NCBI RefSeq assembly: GCF_029625435.1
Contig: NZ_CP121208.1
Span: forward strand, 1,178,001-1,242,000
Length of the DNA: 64,000 nt
Origin: Arcanobacterium canis
GTDB lineage: Bacteria; Actinomycetota; Actinomycetes; Actinomycetales; Actinomycetaceae
Direction: 5' to 3'
Shown here piece by piece: positions 1 to 7,634 of the stretch. Under the pieces are notes generated by a model. The model made no database searches and was not told the DNA's origin. It saw only the letters and a program-made list of their open reading frames with translations. The translations under genes were made by a program, and so were the position numbers. Within the stretch, counting starts at the first letter, position 1. Each line of letters begins with the position of its first letter.

Positions 1-279
1 AAGCAAATACGGCACACCACCGATATGGTCCTCATGTCCGTGGGTGAGAACGATGGCGTCGATATCGTCGAGGCGATCCTTAATATAGGTGAAATCAGGA
101 AGAATCAGATCGATTCCAGGCTGGTTCTCCTCTGGAAACAGCACGCCGCAATCAACCACGAGAAGGCGTCCGTTACATTCGAAAACGGTCATGTTGCGGC
201 CGATTTCCCCGATGCCGCCCAAGGGAACAATTCTTACAGTATCCGGCGCAAGGGGTGCCGGCAGTTTCTCTTTAGTCAC
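1..279 (-). CDS. rnj: Ribonuclease J, N-terminal part (runs off window)
   Basis: Ribonuclease J is a metallo-beta-lactamase/beta-CASP nuclease that processes and degrades mRNA and rRNA in the cytoplasm. Translating the minus strand gives a GTG start followed by KEKLPAP, then VPLGGIGEIGRNM and the metal-binding signature THGHEDHIGG, which is the RNase J form of HxHxDH. Only about 93 residues are inside the window. The start at 279 lies exactly at the end of one arm of an inverted repeat shared with the divergent gene; another in-frame GTG lies six codons upstream, so the start is likely but not certain. Confidence 0.9.
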   Translation of the reverse strand, partial: MTKEKLPAPLAPDTVRIVPLGGIGEIGRNMTVFECNGRLLVVDCGVLFPEENQPGIDLILPDFTYIKDRLDDIDAIVLTHGHEDHIGGVPYLL

Positions 280-342
280 AGCCCCATTCTCTCACGAATT
301 GCCTACGACTCAATGAGCAAGCCGTGAGAGAATAGGGCTGTG
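277..342. repeat. Inverted repeat spanning two divergent start regions
   Basis: A 20-base arm at 277-296 and its reverse complement at 323-342 match with one mismatch and flank 26 bases. The outermost three bases of each arm are the GTG start codons of ribonuclease J (minus) and of the GNAT gene (plus). Both genes therefore begin with an almost identical upstream sequence. This may act as a shared operator, or it may have arisen by inverted duplication. Confidence 0.7.
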
Positions 343-948
343 TTAGAAATAAAGCAGTCAGTTCGTCCAGCTCTCCCCTCCGACGCCGAAGCTATCGGAA
401 CGATTCAAGCGACGACGCTACCTGCAGCGGTGCGCAGCGGGACAGACGCCCACATCCGCGACGATGCATTCGCTTTCACCGCCACAGATTTGATTGCAGC
501 GTGGAAAAACACTCTGATGCACCTGCCTTCTGCGAAACACTGTGTGCTCGTCGCATTATCTGGCCAACAGGTGGAGGGATTTGCTGCAATGGCTCCTTCC
601 GATCCGTACATTCTCGACGGTGATCAAGTCGATGGGTACGATCCTGAGACAGGTTCGCCGCGCGTCGCGTTTGAAATCACAAACTTCGACGTCGATCCTC
701 GCTTTGCATCGGCCGGTCACGAGGCACGTCTGATGGCTGCGTTAACTGATATTGCACGCGAAGAAGGTGCAACAGAAATCCATACCTGGGCCATCGCGGG
801 AAACGACGCTATGACCTCCGTGCTCTCCCAAACGGGTTTCGTTCCCCGACCATTGCGACGTTCGGCAGAAATATCCGGCGCACAGATCACTGAGCACCTG
901 TGGTGGGTGACTCTGCCCGAAGACACGCACAGCTGTGCCCCAGCCTAA
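340..948 (+). CDS. GNAT-family acetyltransferase-like protein
   Basis: A 202-residue protein with GNAT-like organisation: an N-terminal segment beginning RPALPSDAEAIGTIQA, a central strand with GFAAMAPSDPYI, and a C-terminal helix-strand region ending in SQTGFVPRPLRRS, typical of the last motif of acetyl-CoA-dependent acyltransferases. The classical acetyl-CoA loop Q/RxxGxG/A is weak (the region reads DPRFASAGHEARL), so the substrate and even activity are uncertain. It starts at GTG 340 inside the inverted repeat shared with rnj and runs convergently towards the M16 peptidase, 14 bases away. Confidence 0.6.
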   Translation: MLEIKQSVRPALPSDAEAIGTIQATTLPAAVRSGTDAHIRDDAFAFTATDLIAAWKNTLMHLPSAKHCVLVALSGQQVEGFAAMAPSDPYILDGDQVDGYDPETGSPRVAFEITNFDVDPRFASAGHEARLMAALTDIAREEGATEIHTWAIAGNDAMTSVLSQTGFVPRPLRRSAEISGAQITEHLWWVTLPEDTHSCAPA

Positions 949-962
949 CGTCGAATCGCTCT

Positions 963-2267
963 TTACTGCTCTCCAGCGATCACAAGCGAACGAGGACCGG
1001 CTGCCAAGCGCTGAGCCAGCTGCTGAACATCATGACAGGTGACAGACTTTGCCGCTTGCAAATTTTCTTCGATTGACCAAATTTCGCCGCGGATGAGTTC
1101 AGCAAATCCCAAACGTGAACGACGGAACCCGTTCGTTTCAGCAGAAAATACCAGCTGCGCACGGCGTTGATGGAACGAGGTCAGTAGCTCTTGCTCGGTG
1201 ATTCCGTTGGCGGCAACGTCGTTGAGACATTCTTGCATCACGTGGGCAACTTCGTGTGCGACATCGGGCTGACACTGAGCTTCGAGCGCAAAGATGCCAC
1301 CTTCTGGGTTCGACATCATCCACGAATAAGTGGAGTAGGCCAATCCACGCTTTTCACGAACTTCTTGGAACATTCGAGATGATTGCCCACCACCCAGGAC
1401 TGTGTCGAGCACGATCGCTGCTTGCTCATCAGCGTCGGAAAGAGTTAAGCCCGGCATACCGACAACGACAGCGGTTTGACGTCCTGGGTGAGCGATCATG
1501 TTTTCACCACCCGTAGCGTAGACGATATCCTCTCCCCGACGGCGAGCTTGGGGCGCAACGCCTGGGGTCAAATCCCAGCCAGAGTTTTCTAATAGCGCAA
1601 GAACCATCGCACACAAAGCATCGTGATCGACGTCGCCTGCTGCCGTTACGACAAGCTCATCGGAACGGTAGTTTGCGCGATAATGCGAGCGCATTGCCTC
1701 GGGAGCCAGAGCACGTACAGCTTCTCGAGAGCCTCCGACCGGGCGTGCCAGCGGATGCTGTCCCCAGACGAGTGGAAGGATCGCTTGTTCAGCCACCTCA
1801 GAAACATCGTCTTCCGAGGCAGCCAGCTCTTCAAGGATCACACCGCGTTCGAGTTCCATATCGGCTTCGTCCAAGCGAGAAGCAGTGACCATGTCGATCA
1901 GGAGCTCAAGGAGCTGAGGGAGATCGTCGGCAAAAACACGGCCATAATAATTGGTATAGGCACGCGCAGTAGACGCATTCATCGCTCCGCCAAGAAAATC
2001 GCCAAGTTCAGAAATCTCTCGGGCCGTGCGTGTATGAGTGCCCTTGAAGAGAAGATGTTCGAGGAAATGTGTGGATCCTTCGTGGCCGGGAGCTTCGTCA
2101 CGACTCCCAGCACCGATCCACAGTGCCAAAGAAACCGATCGTTGACCTGGGACTTTTTCGCTGAGAACGCGAATTCCACCGGGAAGGATTGAGCGGCGAC
2201 CAATCACGCCGTTCTCTTCAAAGCGGATATCACTGTGGTCATTAGTGAGCGCAATACGGGTAAACAT
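963..2267 (-). CDS. M16-family zinc peptidase
   Basis: A 434-residue single-chain M16 (pitrilysin/mitochondrial processing peptidase-like) protein. The inverted zinc motif HFLEH lies at about residues 67-71, followed by LLFKGT and the downstream glutamates of ERGVILEELA. The second half has the GGGQSSRMFQEVREKRGLAY element that typically contacts substrate. The start chosen is ATG 2267, because GGAGAG lies six bases upstream and MFTRIALTND matches a normal family N terminus; an upstream in-frame start would add 13 residues. In actinobacteria this gene commonly follows pnp, as here. Its physiological substrate is unknown. Confidence 0.88.
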   Translation of the reverse strand: MFTRIALTNDHSDIRFEENGVIGRRSILPGGIRVLSEKVPGQRSVSLALWIGAGSRDEAPGHEGSTHFLEHLLFKGTHTRTAREISELGDFLGGAMNASTARAYTNYYGRVFADDLPQLLELLIDMVTASRLDEADMELERGVILEELAASEDDVSEVAEQAILPLVWGQHPLARPVGGSREAVRALAPEAMRSHYRANYRSDELVVTAAGDVDHDALCAMVLALLENSGWDLTPGVAPQARRRGEDIVYATGGENMIAHPGRQTAVVVGMPGLTLSDADEQAAIVLDTVLGGGQSSRMFQEVREKRGLAYSTYSWMMSNPEGGIFALEAQCQPDVAHEVAHVMQECLNDVAANGITEQELLTSFHQRRAQLVFSAETNGFRRSRLGFAELIRGEIWSIEENLQAAKSVTCHDVQQLAQRLAAGPRSLVIAGEQ

Positions 2268-2403
2268 CGAAATCTCTCCAAGGGCAGTCACGCTCCCCAC
2301 GCTCAATCATCACGATGATGCATCCGCGCAGGTTGCTCAACAGATTAAAAATACGGAAGCACTTAGCCTTATCAGCCGCGAACTTCAGTGAAATGTGCGC
2401 AAA

Positions 2404-2429
2404 GGCCCGGGAAACAATATTCCCGGGCC
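2404..2429 (-). terminator. Terminator after pnp
   Basis: A perfect 9-bp stem (ggcccggga / tcccgggcc) with an 8-base loop, followed on the minus strand by TTTG. It lies 16 bases beyond the pnp stop codon, between pnp and the M16 peptidase gene, so it probably reduces read-through between them. Confidence 0.7.
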
Positions 2430-2444
2430 CTACGCTCAACTTAC

Positions 2445-4745
2445 TCAGTCTTCGTCATGTGAACGAGTACGAGTGCGACGACGCGGGCGACGCTCGCGCT
2501 TGTCACCCTTGTCTTCACCAGACGACTTGTGCTCAGCCTCTGCTGCCTTCTCTGCCTCAAGCTGCTCTTCGGTCAGCACAGCATGGAGGGAGAGCTTGCC
2601 GCGGGCATCAATTTCAGCCAACTCAACTTCGACCTTGTCGCCGACGTTGAGGACGTCCTCGACATTCTCCACACGCTTGCCACCAACGAGTCGGCGAATC
2701 TGCGAAATGTGGAGCAGGCCGTCCTTACCCGGTGAAAGGGAGACGAATGCGCCGAATGTGGTGGTCTTCACAACAGTACCAACGAAACGCTCGCCTACCT
2801 CAGGCATCTGCGGGTTAGCAATCTGGTTGATTGTTGCACGAGCAGCTTCAGCAGAAGAACCGTTTGTCGCGCCAATGAAGACGGTGCCGTCCTCTTCGAT
2901 TGTGATCTCAGCACCAGTGTCATCCTGGATCTGGTTAATCATCTTGCCCTTGGGTCCGATGACTTCACCAATCTTGTCCACAGGGATCTTCACGGTGATA
3001 ATGCGAGGAGCAGTCTCCGCCATCTCCTCAACTTCCGGAACAGCTTGCTCGATGAGATCGAGGATCGCGAGACGGGCATCACGAGCCTGTGAAAGTGCGG
3101 CTGCGAGAACTTCAGCCGGGATACCATCAAGCTTGGTATCAAGCTGAAGTGCTGTGACGAAGTCACGCGGGCCGGCAACCTTGAAGTCCATATCGCCCAG
3201 AGCGTCTTCTGCACCGAGAATATCGGTCAGTGCAACGTAACGCTGTTCACCGTCGATTGTTCCCGAGATCAGGCCCATGGCGATACCTGCAACAGGAGCC
3301 TTCAAGGGGACACCTGCATTGAGTAACGAGATGGTCGAAGCACACACCGAGCCCATCGAGGTCGAGCCGTTCGAACCGAGTGCTTCCGATACCTGACGAA
3401 TGGCATATGGGAAATCTTCGCGCGAGGGTAATACTGGAACCAATGCACGCTCGGCGAGCATACCATGGCCAATCTCGCGACGCTTCGGCGAACCAACACG
3501 ACCGGTCTCACCAGTTGAGTACGGCGGGAAGTTGTAGTGGTGCATGTAACGCTTGTGCGTGACAGGTGTCAGGTTATCGATCTGCTGCTCCATCTTGAGC
3601 ATGTTCAAGGTGGTGACACCCATGATTTGGGTTTCGCCGCGCTGGAACAGAGCTGAACCATGAACGCGCGGAAGGATCCCCGCTTGCGCAGTGATGGTAC
3701 GAATCTCCACGGGCGTTCGGCCGTCCATGCGCTCACCAGTGGTCAAAACACGCTGGCGCATCTCCTGCTTCCAGTGGGAATTCACTGCAGAAGTCAGCGC
3801 TTGCTCGCGCTCAGGGAATTCCTCAGCAAGGGCCTGGACAATTTCAGCAGTGATCTCGCCAAGGCGATTGTCACGCTCATGCTTGTCCTTGATTCCCCAC
3901 AGGTCTTCGAAGTGACCTTGGACTTTCTCGCCTGTCGCGTCGAACTCTTCAGGAGTGTAGTCAGGGAACAGCGGAAATTCGCGTGTTTCTTTTCCAGCTT
4001 GAGCAACGAGCTCCGACTGAGCCTCACACAGAACACGGATGAAGGTCTTGGCAGCTTCAAGACCACCAGCAACAACTTCTTCAGTTGGCTTGGTGCCACC
4101 GGCAGCGATATTCGCCAGTGCATTTTCGCCGCCCTCAGCTTCGACCATCATGATGGCGACGTCGTCGCCCACGATGCGGCCTGCAACAACCATGATGAAA
4201 GTCGCACGCGGAAGATCACTGAAACGTGGGAAAGCAACCCACTGACCATCGATGAGTGCCATGCGGGTACCGCCAACTGGGCCTGAGAACGGCAGACCGG
4301 AGAGCTGAGTCGATGCCGAGGCAGCATTGATTGCCAGTACGTCGTATGCATCATCAGGATGAACCGAAAGAACGGTTTCAATGACCTGCACTTCGTTGCG
4401 CAGGCCCTTAACAAAGCCTGGACGAAGTGGGCGGTCGATCAGGCGAGCAGCGAGGATAGCATCAGTGCTCGGACGGCCTTCACGACGGAAGAACGAACCT
4501 GGGATACGGCCTGCAGCGTAGGAACGCTCTTCGACATCCACAGTGAGTGGGAAGAAGTCGAAATGCTCCTTAGGCTGGCTTGAAACAGCTGTCGTGGAGA
4601 GAACAACGGTTTCTCCGTCAAGGTAAGCCATGACGGCGCCAGCAGCCTGCTGTGCGAGCAGACCAGTTTCAAAACGAATAGTGCGAGTGCCGAATGAGCC
4701 GTTATCGATAACGGCTTCAGCAAACTTGATTTCAGGACCCTCCAT
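2445..4745 (-). CDS. pnp: Polyribonucleotide nucleotidyltransferase (PNPase)
   Basis: A 766-residue 3'-to-5' phosphorolytic exoribonuclease that forms a ring-shaped trimer and degrades mRNA. Two RNase PH domains surround an alpha-helical linker (residues about 15-560); then come a KH domain with [13 protein letters not shown] near 600 and an S1 domain ([15 protein letters not shown]) near 670-730. The tail is Lys/Arg-rich. The start ATG 4745 follows a strong AAGGAGG. The gene lies downstream of rpsO in the classic rpsO-pnp order, and its leader contains two palindromes (4790-4822 and 4921-4940) at the position where E. coli has its RNase III/PNPase autoregulatory hairpin. Confidence 0.98.
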   Translation of the reverse strand: MEGPEIKFAEAVIDNGSFGTRTIRFETGLLAQQAAGAVMAYLDGETVVLSTTAVSSQPKEHFDFFPLTVDVEERSYAAGRIPGSFFRREGRPSTDAILAARLIDRPLRPGFVKGLRNEVQVIETVLSVHPDDAYDVLAINAASASTQLSGLPFSGPVGGTRMALIDGQWVAFPRFSDLPRATFIMVVAGRIVGDDVAIMMVEAEGGENALANIAAGGTKPTEEVVAGGLEAAKTFIRVLCEAQSELVAQAGKETREFPLFPDYTPEEFDATGEKVQGHFEDLWGIKDKHERDNRLGEITAEIVQALAEEFPEREQALTSAVNSHWKQEMRQRVLTTGERMDGRTPVEIRTITAQAGILPRVHGSALFQRGETQIMGVTTLNMLKMEQQIDNLTPVTHKRYMHHYNFPPYSTGETGRVGSPKRREIGHGMLAERALVPVLPSREDFPYAIRQVSEALGSNGSTSMGSVCASTISLLNAGVPLKAPVAGIAMGLISGTIDGEQRYVALTDILGAEDALGDMDFKVAGPRDFVTALQLDTKLDGIPAEVLAAALSQARDARLAILDLIEQAVPEVEEMAETAPRIITVKIPVDKIGEVIGPKGKMINQIQDDTGAEITIEEDGTVFIGATNGSSAEAARATINQIANPQMPEVGERFVGTVVKTTTFGAFVSLSPGKDGLLHISQIRRLVGGKRVENVEDVLNVGDKVEVELAEIDARGKLSLHAVLTEEQLEAEKAAEAEHKSSGEDKGDKRERRPRRRTRTRSHDED

Positions 4746-4789
4746 GGGACCTCCTTCTTTTCTTTAAATCCTTCGGCCATCGTTTGTCA

Positions 4790-4822
4790 TTCGCGCACAT
4801 AGTGGGTACTACTGTGCGCGAA
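4790..4822 (-). promoter_or_regulatory. Hairpin in the pnp leader
   Basis: Perfect 10-bp arms (ttcgcgcaca at 4790-4799, tgtgcgcgaa at 4813-4822) around a 13-base loop, 45 bases upstream of the pnp start codon. It has no T run after it. Its position suggests an RNA processing or autoregulatory structure; this is inference by analogy with the pnp leader of E. coli. Confidence 0.5.
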
Positions 4823-4920
4823 CCACAACCGACAACCGGGGGATGTTTCTTCTTTGGGCGTGAACCCAGATCCCTTATTTCAGGGAGACAACGAGTTTCC
4901 TCAAGATGAATGTACTGCGC

Positions 4921-4940
4921 TCACTTCACATGTGAAGTGA
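4921..4940. promoter_or_regulatory. 20-bp perfect palindrome between rpsO and pnp
   Basis: The sequence tcacttcacatgtgaagtga is a perfect 20-bp palindrome. As DNA it could bind a dimeric regulator; as RNA it could fold into a small hairpin in an rpsO-pnp transcript. It lies just downstream of the rpsO terminator on the pnp side. Confidence 0.5.
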
Positions 4941-4950
4941 CGACGCGTGG

Positions 4951-4982
4951 AAAGACGGCCCGAATTTCTTCGGGCCGTCTTT
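4951..4982 (-). terminator. Terminator after rpsO
   Basis: A perfect 14-bp stem (4951-4964 with 4969-4982) closed by a four-base loop lies 7 bases beyond the rpsO stop codon. The stem begins with AAAGACGG and ends with CCGTCTTT, so A/T runs are part of the stem on both strands. Confidence 0.8.
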
Positions 4983-4988
4983 GCTACC

Positions 4989-5258
4989 TCAGCGGCGAAT
5001 GCCGAGGCGTGAGATCAGCGAACGGTAACGCTCGATATCCTCTTCCGCAAGGTAACGAAGAAGGCGCTTGCGCTTACCAATGAGCAGCATGAGGCCGCGG
5101 CGCGAATGATGATCGTGCTTGTGCGACTTGAAGTGCTCAGTGAGGTCCTTGATACGCTCAGTCAGAATTGCAACCTGAACCTCTGGGGAGCCAGTATCGC
5201 CCTCGTGTGTTGCGTACTCAGCAATGATGGCATCCTTGCGCTCTTTTTCGAGAGCCAT
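4989..5258 (-). CDS. rpsO: 30S ribosomal protein S15
   Basis: An 89-residue S15 of normal length. It binds 16S rRNA in the central domain and nucleates the small-subunit platform. Visible family features are the [20 protein letters not shown] segment, [20 protein letters not shown] with the rRNA-contacting basic residues, and the C-terminal [16 protein letters not shown] 5258 follows AAGGAG. It forms the usual rpsO-pnp pair and is separated from pnp by a strong hairpin terminator. Confidence 0.98.
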   Translation of the reverse strand: MALEKERKDAIIAEYATHEGDTGSPEVQVAILTERIKDLTEHFKSHKHDHHSRRGLMLLIGKRKRLLRYLAEEDIERYRSLISRLGIRR

Positions 5259-5480
5259 ACGTTTCTCCTTGATCGTTGCACGGAGCCCGGGGCATGTTCA
5301 CCCGAGCATGACATTCCGTGGCCGGCAGACGGCCTTTCTAGGCTACCACAGTCATCCAAAGCGCGACGACGTCACACTCGCCTTCCCCTGGTGACGTCAC
5401 CCACGTCGTCACTCCAAGGCTAAAATCGCCGCCACAAATACGACCACGGCAGTCACGTCATCGTTTTGCCAAGGGAAACC

Positions 5481-5530
5481 TTATTGAGAATAATACCCAC
5501 CTTATTAGGTTCTTGCAATATCCTAATAAG
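5481..5530 (+). promoter_or_regulatory. Probable arsR operator region
   Basis: The arms cttattagg (5501-5509) and cctaataag (5522-5530) form a perfect 9-bp inverted repeat with a 12-base spacer, 18-47 bases upstream of the arsR start. A related AT-rich half, ttattgagaataa (5481-5493), lies just before. Autoregulation at such repeats is standard for ArsR/SmtB repressors. Exact -10 and -35 elements are not clear; TTGCCA at 5466 with taatac at 5491 is one possibility with an over-long spacer. Confidence 0.55.
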
Positions 5531-5547
5531 CCTGGCAAACTAGAACC

Positions 5548-5886
5548 ATGAGCAAGACAAACGCAACCGAAGAACGCAGCCAGTGCGATGCACTCGCTGA
5601 GACTGCTGCGCTCTTCAAGGCTCTGGGTTCCCCCAAGCGCCTTGCACTCGTCACTCTGATGATTAAGGAGCCGATGACCGTTTCCGGACTCGCGCAAGCA
5701 ACAGAAATGGCCCAGCCCCTCACATCCCAACACCTCAAAGTGCTCCGTGAAGCTGGAATCGTCACTGCTATTCGAGAAGGAATGAGCGTGCGATACGAAC
5801 TCGCAGATCACCACGTGGCTCATATCGTGGAAGATGCCCTCCTCCACACTGCTGAGCCACACACTCACACGTCGATAAATAACTAA
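5548..5886 (+). CDS. ArsR/SmtB-family metal-sensing repressor
   Basis: A 112-residue winged-helix repressor. The HTH is visible at about residues 44-68 (TVSGLAQATEMAQPLTSQHL), followed by the wing REGMSVRYEL. Helix 5 carries D87-x-H89-x10-H100-x2-E103, the ligand pattern of the alpha-5 zinc sites in SmtB and CzrA; no ArsR- or CadC-type CxC pair is present, and the only Cys is residue 13. The expected role is to repress its own operon and release DNA when zinc or a similar ion is in excess. The gene is followed 11 bases later by a histidine-rich protein whose ribosome-binding site overlaps the arsR stop, so the two form an operon. The metal is inferred. Confidence 0.85.
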   Translation: MSKTNATEERSQCDALAETAALFKALGSPKRLALVTLMIKEPMTVSGLAQATEMAQPLTSQHLKVLREAGIVTAIREGMSVRYELADHHVAHIVEDALLHTAEPHTHTSINN

Positions 5887-5897
5887 GGAGAACCCCC

Positions 5898-6197
5898 ATG
5901 TCAGTACACGAACATGCTGAGCATACCCTCGCAGAGCATACCCACGGCGAAGGCTGCGGCCACGACCTGATCAACCACGGCGACCACGTCGATTACATCC
6001 ACGATGGTCACCTCCACCACGTCGATGGCGACCACTACGATGAGCACATTGCTGAGCACACCATGGCTGAGCACACCCACAGTGAAGGCTGCGGCCATGA
6101 TGCCGTTAAGCACGGGGATCACATCGATTACGTCCACGATGGTCATCTTCACCATGCTGACGGCGATCACTACGATGAGCACGCAATCGTTGCTTGA
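5898..6197 (+). CDS. Histidine-rich tandem-repeat metal-binding protein
   Basis: A 99-residue acidic protein with 26 histidines and two 45-residue repeats (residues 7-51 and 52-96), each containing AEHT-x-AEHTH, one EGCGHD and HGDH-x-DY-x-HDGHLHH followed by DGDHYDEH. There is no signal peptide or membrane segment, so it is probably cytosolic. It lies directly behind the SmtB-like repressor and has a strong AAGGAG at 5885-5890. The likely role is to store or buffer zinc, nickel or a related ion; I recall short uncharacterised bacterial proteins with a similar HGDH/DGHLHH core, but the function is not established. The two copies look like a recent internal duplication (period 135 bases). Confidence 0.8.
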   Translation: MSVHEHAEHTLAEHTHGEGCGHDLINHGDHVDYIHDGHLHHVDGDHYDEHIAEHTMAEHTHSEGCGHDAVKHGDHIDYVHDGHLHHADGDHYDEHAIVA

Positions 6198-6209
6198 TCA
6201 TTGCACTGA

Positions 6210-6257
6210 GTGAGGGGTGCGGCGGGGAGAAATTCCACGCCGCACCCCTCACTTTTT
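6210..6257 (+). terminator. Terminator after the arsR/His-rich operon
   Basis: A 15-bp perfect stem (6210-6224 with 6238-6252) and five T residues at 6253-6257 make a strong rho-independent terminator for the plus-strand operon. It also lies 19 bases beyond the ribF stop codon on the other strand, where the hairpin lacks a T run. Confidence 0.9.
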
Positions 6258-6270
6258 GGTGGCACCCGTA

Positions 6271-7257
6271 TTAGTGTGCTGTCACCTGGGTGGGATCGAC
6301 TCGTGATGACACTGGAACTCCAAGAATCTCCGCGCTCTGACGTAAATCCTCGTCCATCCGCTCAAGCAAACCATCAAGTGAATCGAATGTCATCATCGAT
6401 CGAATCCGATCAACGAATTCGATCGCCACTGTCTGCCCATACAAATTCAAATCGGAACGACCCAGGACATGCGCCTCCACCGTACGAATTTCACCACTGA
6501 ACTGGGGATTTGAGCCAACAGATATTGCCGCCGGCAGATAGACGCGCGTATTAGCCGGCCCTCGTTGAATCAGCCACCCCGCATAGACGCCATCGGCAGG
6601 AATTTCGCCTAAGCCGTCACCGTAGAGGTTAGCGGTAGGAAAGCCAAGTTCACGCCCGCGCTGGAAGCCATGCCTGACTTCCCCCACAATCCGATGCGGA
6701 CGTCCCAAGACTTTCGCTACCCCGGCAACGTCCCCCTGCGCAAGAAGCTGACGAATCCATGACGACGAGAATCGCCTGCCATCGTCTGCAAGCAGATCAT
6801 CAACAAGAGTGACGTCAAAACCGTAACGCTCCCCCAGCGCAACGAGAGTATCACCGTCGGCGCAGTTTCCTGCCCCAAAACGGACGTCTTTGCCGACGAC
6901 GACAGCCTGCGCTCCGAGGACTCCGCACAGCTGTTGCGTAACAAACTCTTCTGGGCTGACGCTTGCGTATTTGAGGGTGTATTGCTGGACAAGTACCCCA
7001 TCGATTCCCATCGCTTCGAGCCGATCGAGCCGATCTTCGAGAGACGTGATCAAAGCCATTGGGGTCTGCGGGGCATGAACAGTCGCAGGATGCGGAGCGA
7101 AGGTAAGAACTACTGCCTGAACACCGCGCGCGCGAGCCTGACGAATAGTCTCATTCAAAATCGCCTGATGCCCACGATGAACACCATCATAAACACCGAT
7201 CGTCACCACTGATTCGAGATCGTCGGGTACATCGGCAGCGTTAAACCAGCGCTTCAC
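6271..7257 (-). CDS. ribF: Bifunctional riboflavin kinase / FMN adenylyltransferase
   Basis: A 328-residue enzyme that makes FMN from riboflavin and FAD from FMN. The N-terminal adenylyltransferase half shows the nucleotidyltransferase motif IGVYDGVHRGHQAIL and a later SSSWIRQLL; the C-terminal flavokinase half begins near residue 185 with GRELGFPTANL and has VGSNPQF. The start GTG 7257 overlaps the stop of the upstream mini-protein gene as GTGA, which suggests translational coupling. In actinobacteria ribF normally sits between truB and rpsO; here accessory genes lie on both sides of it. No FMN riboswitch is seen upstream. Confidence 0.96.
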   Translation of the reverse strand: MKRWFNAADVPDDLESVVTIGVYDGVHRGHQAILNETIRQARARGVQAVVLTFAPHPATVHAPQTPMALITSLEDRLDRLEAMGIDGVLVQQYTLKYASVSPEEFVTQQLCGVLGAQAVVVGKDVRFGAGNCADGDTLVALGERYGFDVTLVDDLLADDGRRFSSSWIRQLLAQGDVAGVAKVLGRPHRIVGEVRHGFQRGRELGFPTANLYGDGLGEIPADGVYAGWLIQRGPANTRVYLPAAISVGSNPQFSGEIRTVEAHVLGRSDLNLYGQTVAIEFVDRIRSMMTFDSLDGLLERMDEDLRQSAEILGVPVSSRVDPTQVTAH

Positions 7258-7496
7258 TTCGAGCGAAGCCCGAGCTGTGAGCGGCCATCGGACATGTCGT
7301 CTGGAGCCGACGCAGGGGTCATTTCACTGCGTACACCGTGGTGACGGCCCTTGCCTCCGCAACCACAACCACTACGTCCGTGCCCATGTCCGCTACCGTG
7401 GATATGCCCGCCTTGCGCGTGTGCCTTGCCTTTACCACCACATCCACAACCAGACGATGCTGGCTGGATTTCGATCATGTTTTCACTCATACCCAT
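7254..7496 (-). CDS. Small Cys/Gly/His-rich protein coupled to ribF
   Basis: An 80-residue protein with two copies of SGCGCGGKG (near residues 15 and 43) on either side of a His/Gly stretch (GGHIHGSGHGHGRSG). The pattern suggests metal or cluster binding, but no named family is recognised with confidence; the N terminus recalls the CxCGG leader seen in front of some DUF2249 proteins, without their folded domain. It ends in a 4-base overlap with ribF. No clear Shine-Dalgarno precedes the ATG at 7496; a second in-frame ATG is two codons on. That it is a real gene rests on the overlap and the strongly non-random composition. Confidence 0.6.
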   Translation of the reverse strand: MGMSENMIEIQPASSGCGCGGKGKAHAQGGHIHGSGHGHGRSGCGCGGKGRHHGVRSEMTPASAPDDMSDGRSQLGLRSK

Positions 7497-7586
7497 CAGT
7501 TTAACTTTTTACAAAAAGTAGTGCCAGAGGGAGAAGCCCCAGGTACAAGTCTCACAAAACACATAAAAGCAGAGTGATAAAAGAAA

Positions 7587-7621
7587 TGTGTGGGTGACAC
7601 ATGAGAGGCATCACCCACACA
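7587..7621 (-). terminator. Terminator after the HAD phosphatase gene
   Basis: An 11-bp perfect stem (7587-7597 with 7611-7621) is followed on the minus strand by TTTCTTTT. It lies 14 bases beyond the stop codon of the phosphatase gene. Confidence 0.85.
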
Positions 7622-7634
7622 TTTGATCATGTGT

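Noticed and set aside
1623-2192. A 189-codon plus-strand frame
   Set aside because: It lies fully antisense to the M16 peptidase, has no ribosome-binding site and no recognisable domain.
5391-5400. The 10-bp palindrome gtgacgtcac upstream of rpsO
   Set aside because: It is short, a common chance sequence, and not placed against a recognisable promoter.
5901-6182. A hydrophobic open frame antisense to the histidine-rich gene
   Set aside because: His and Asp codons read in reverse give Val, Ile and Met, so this apparent membrane protein is an artefact of the repeat composition.
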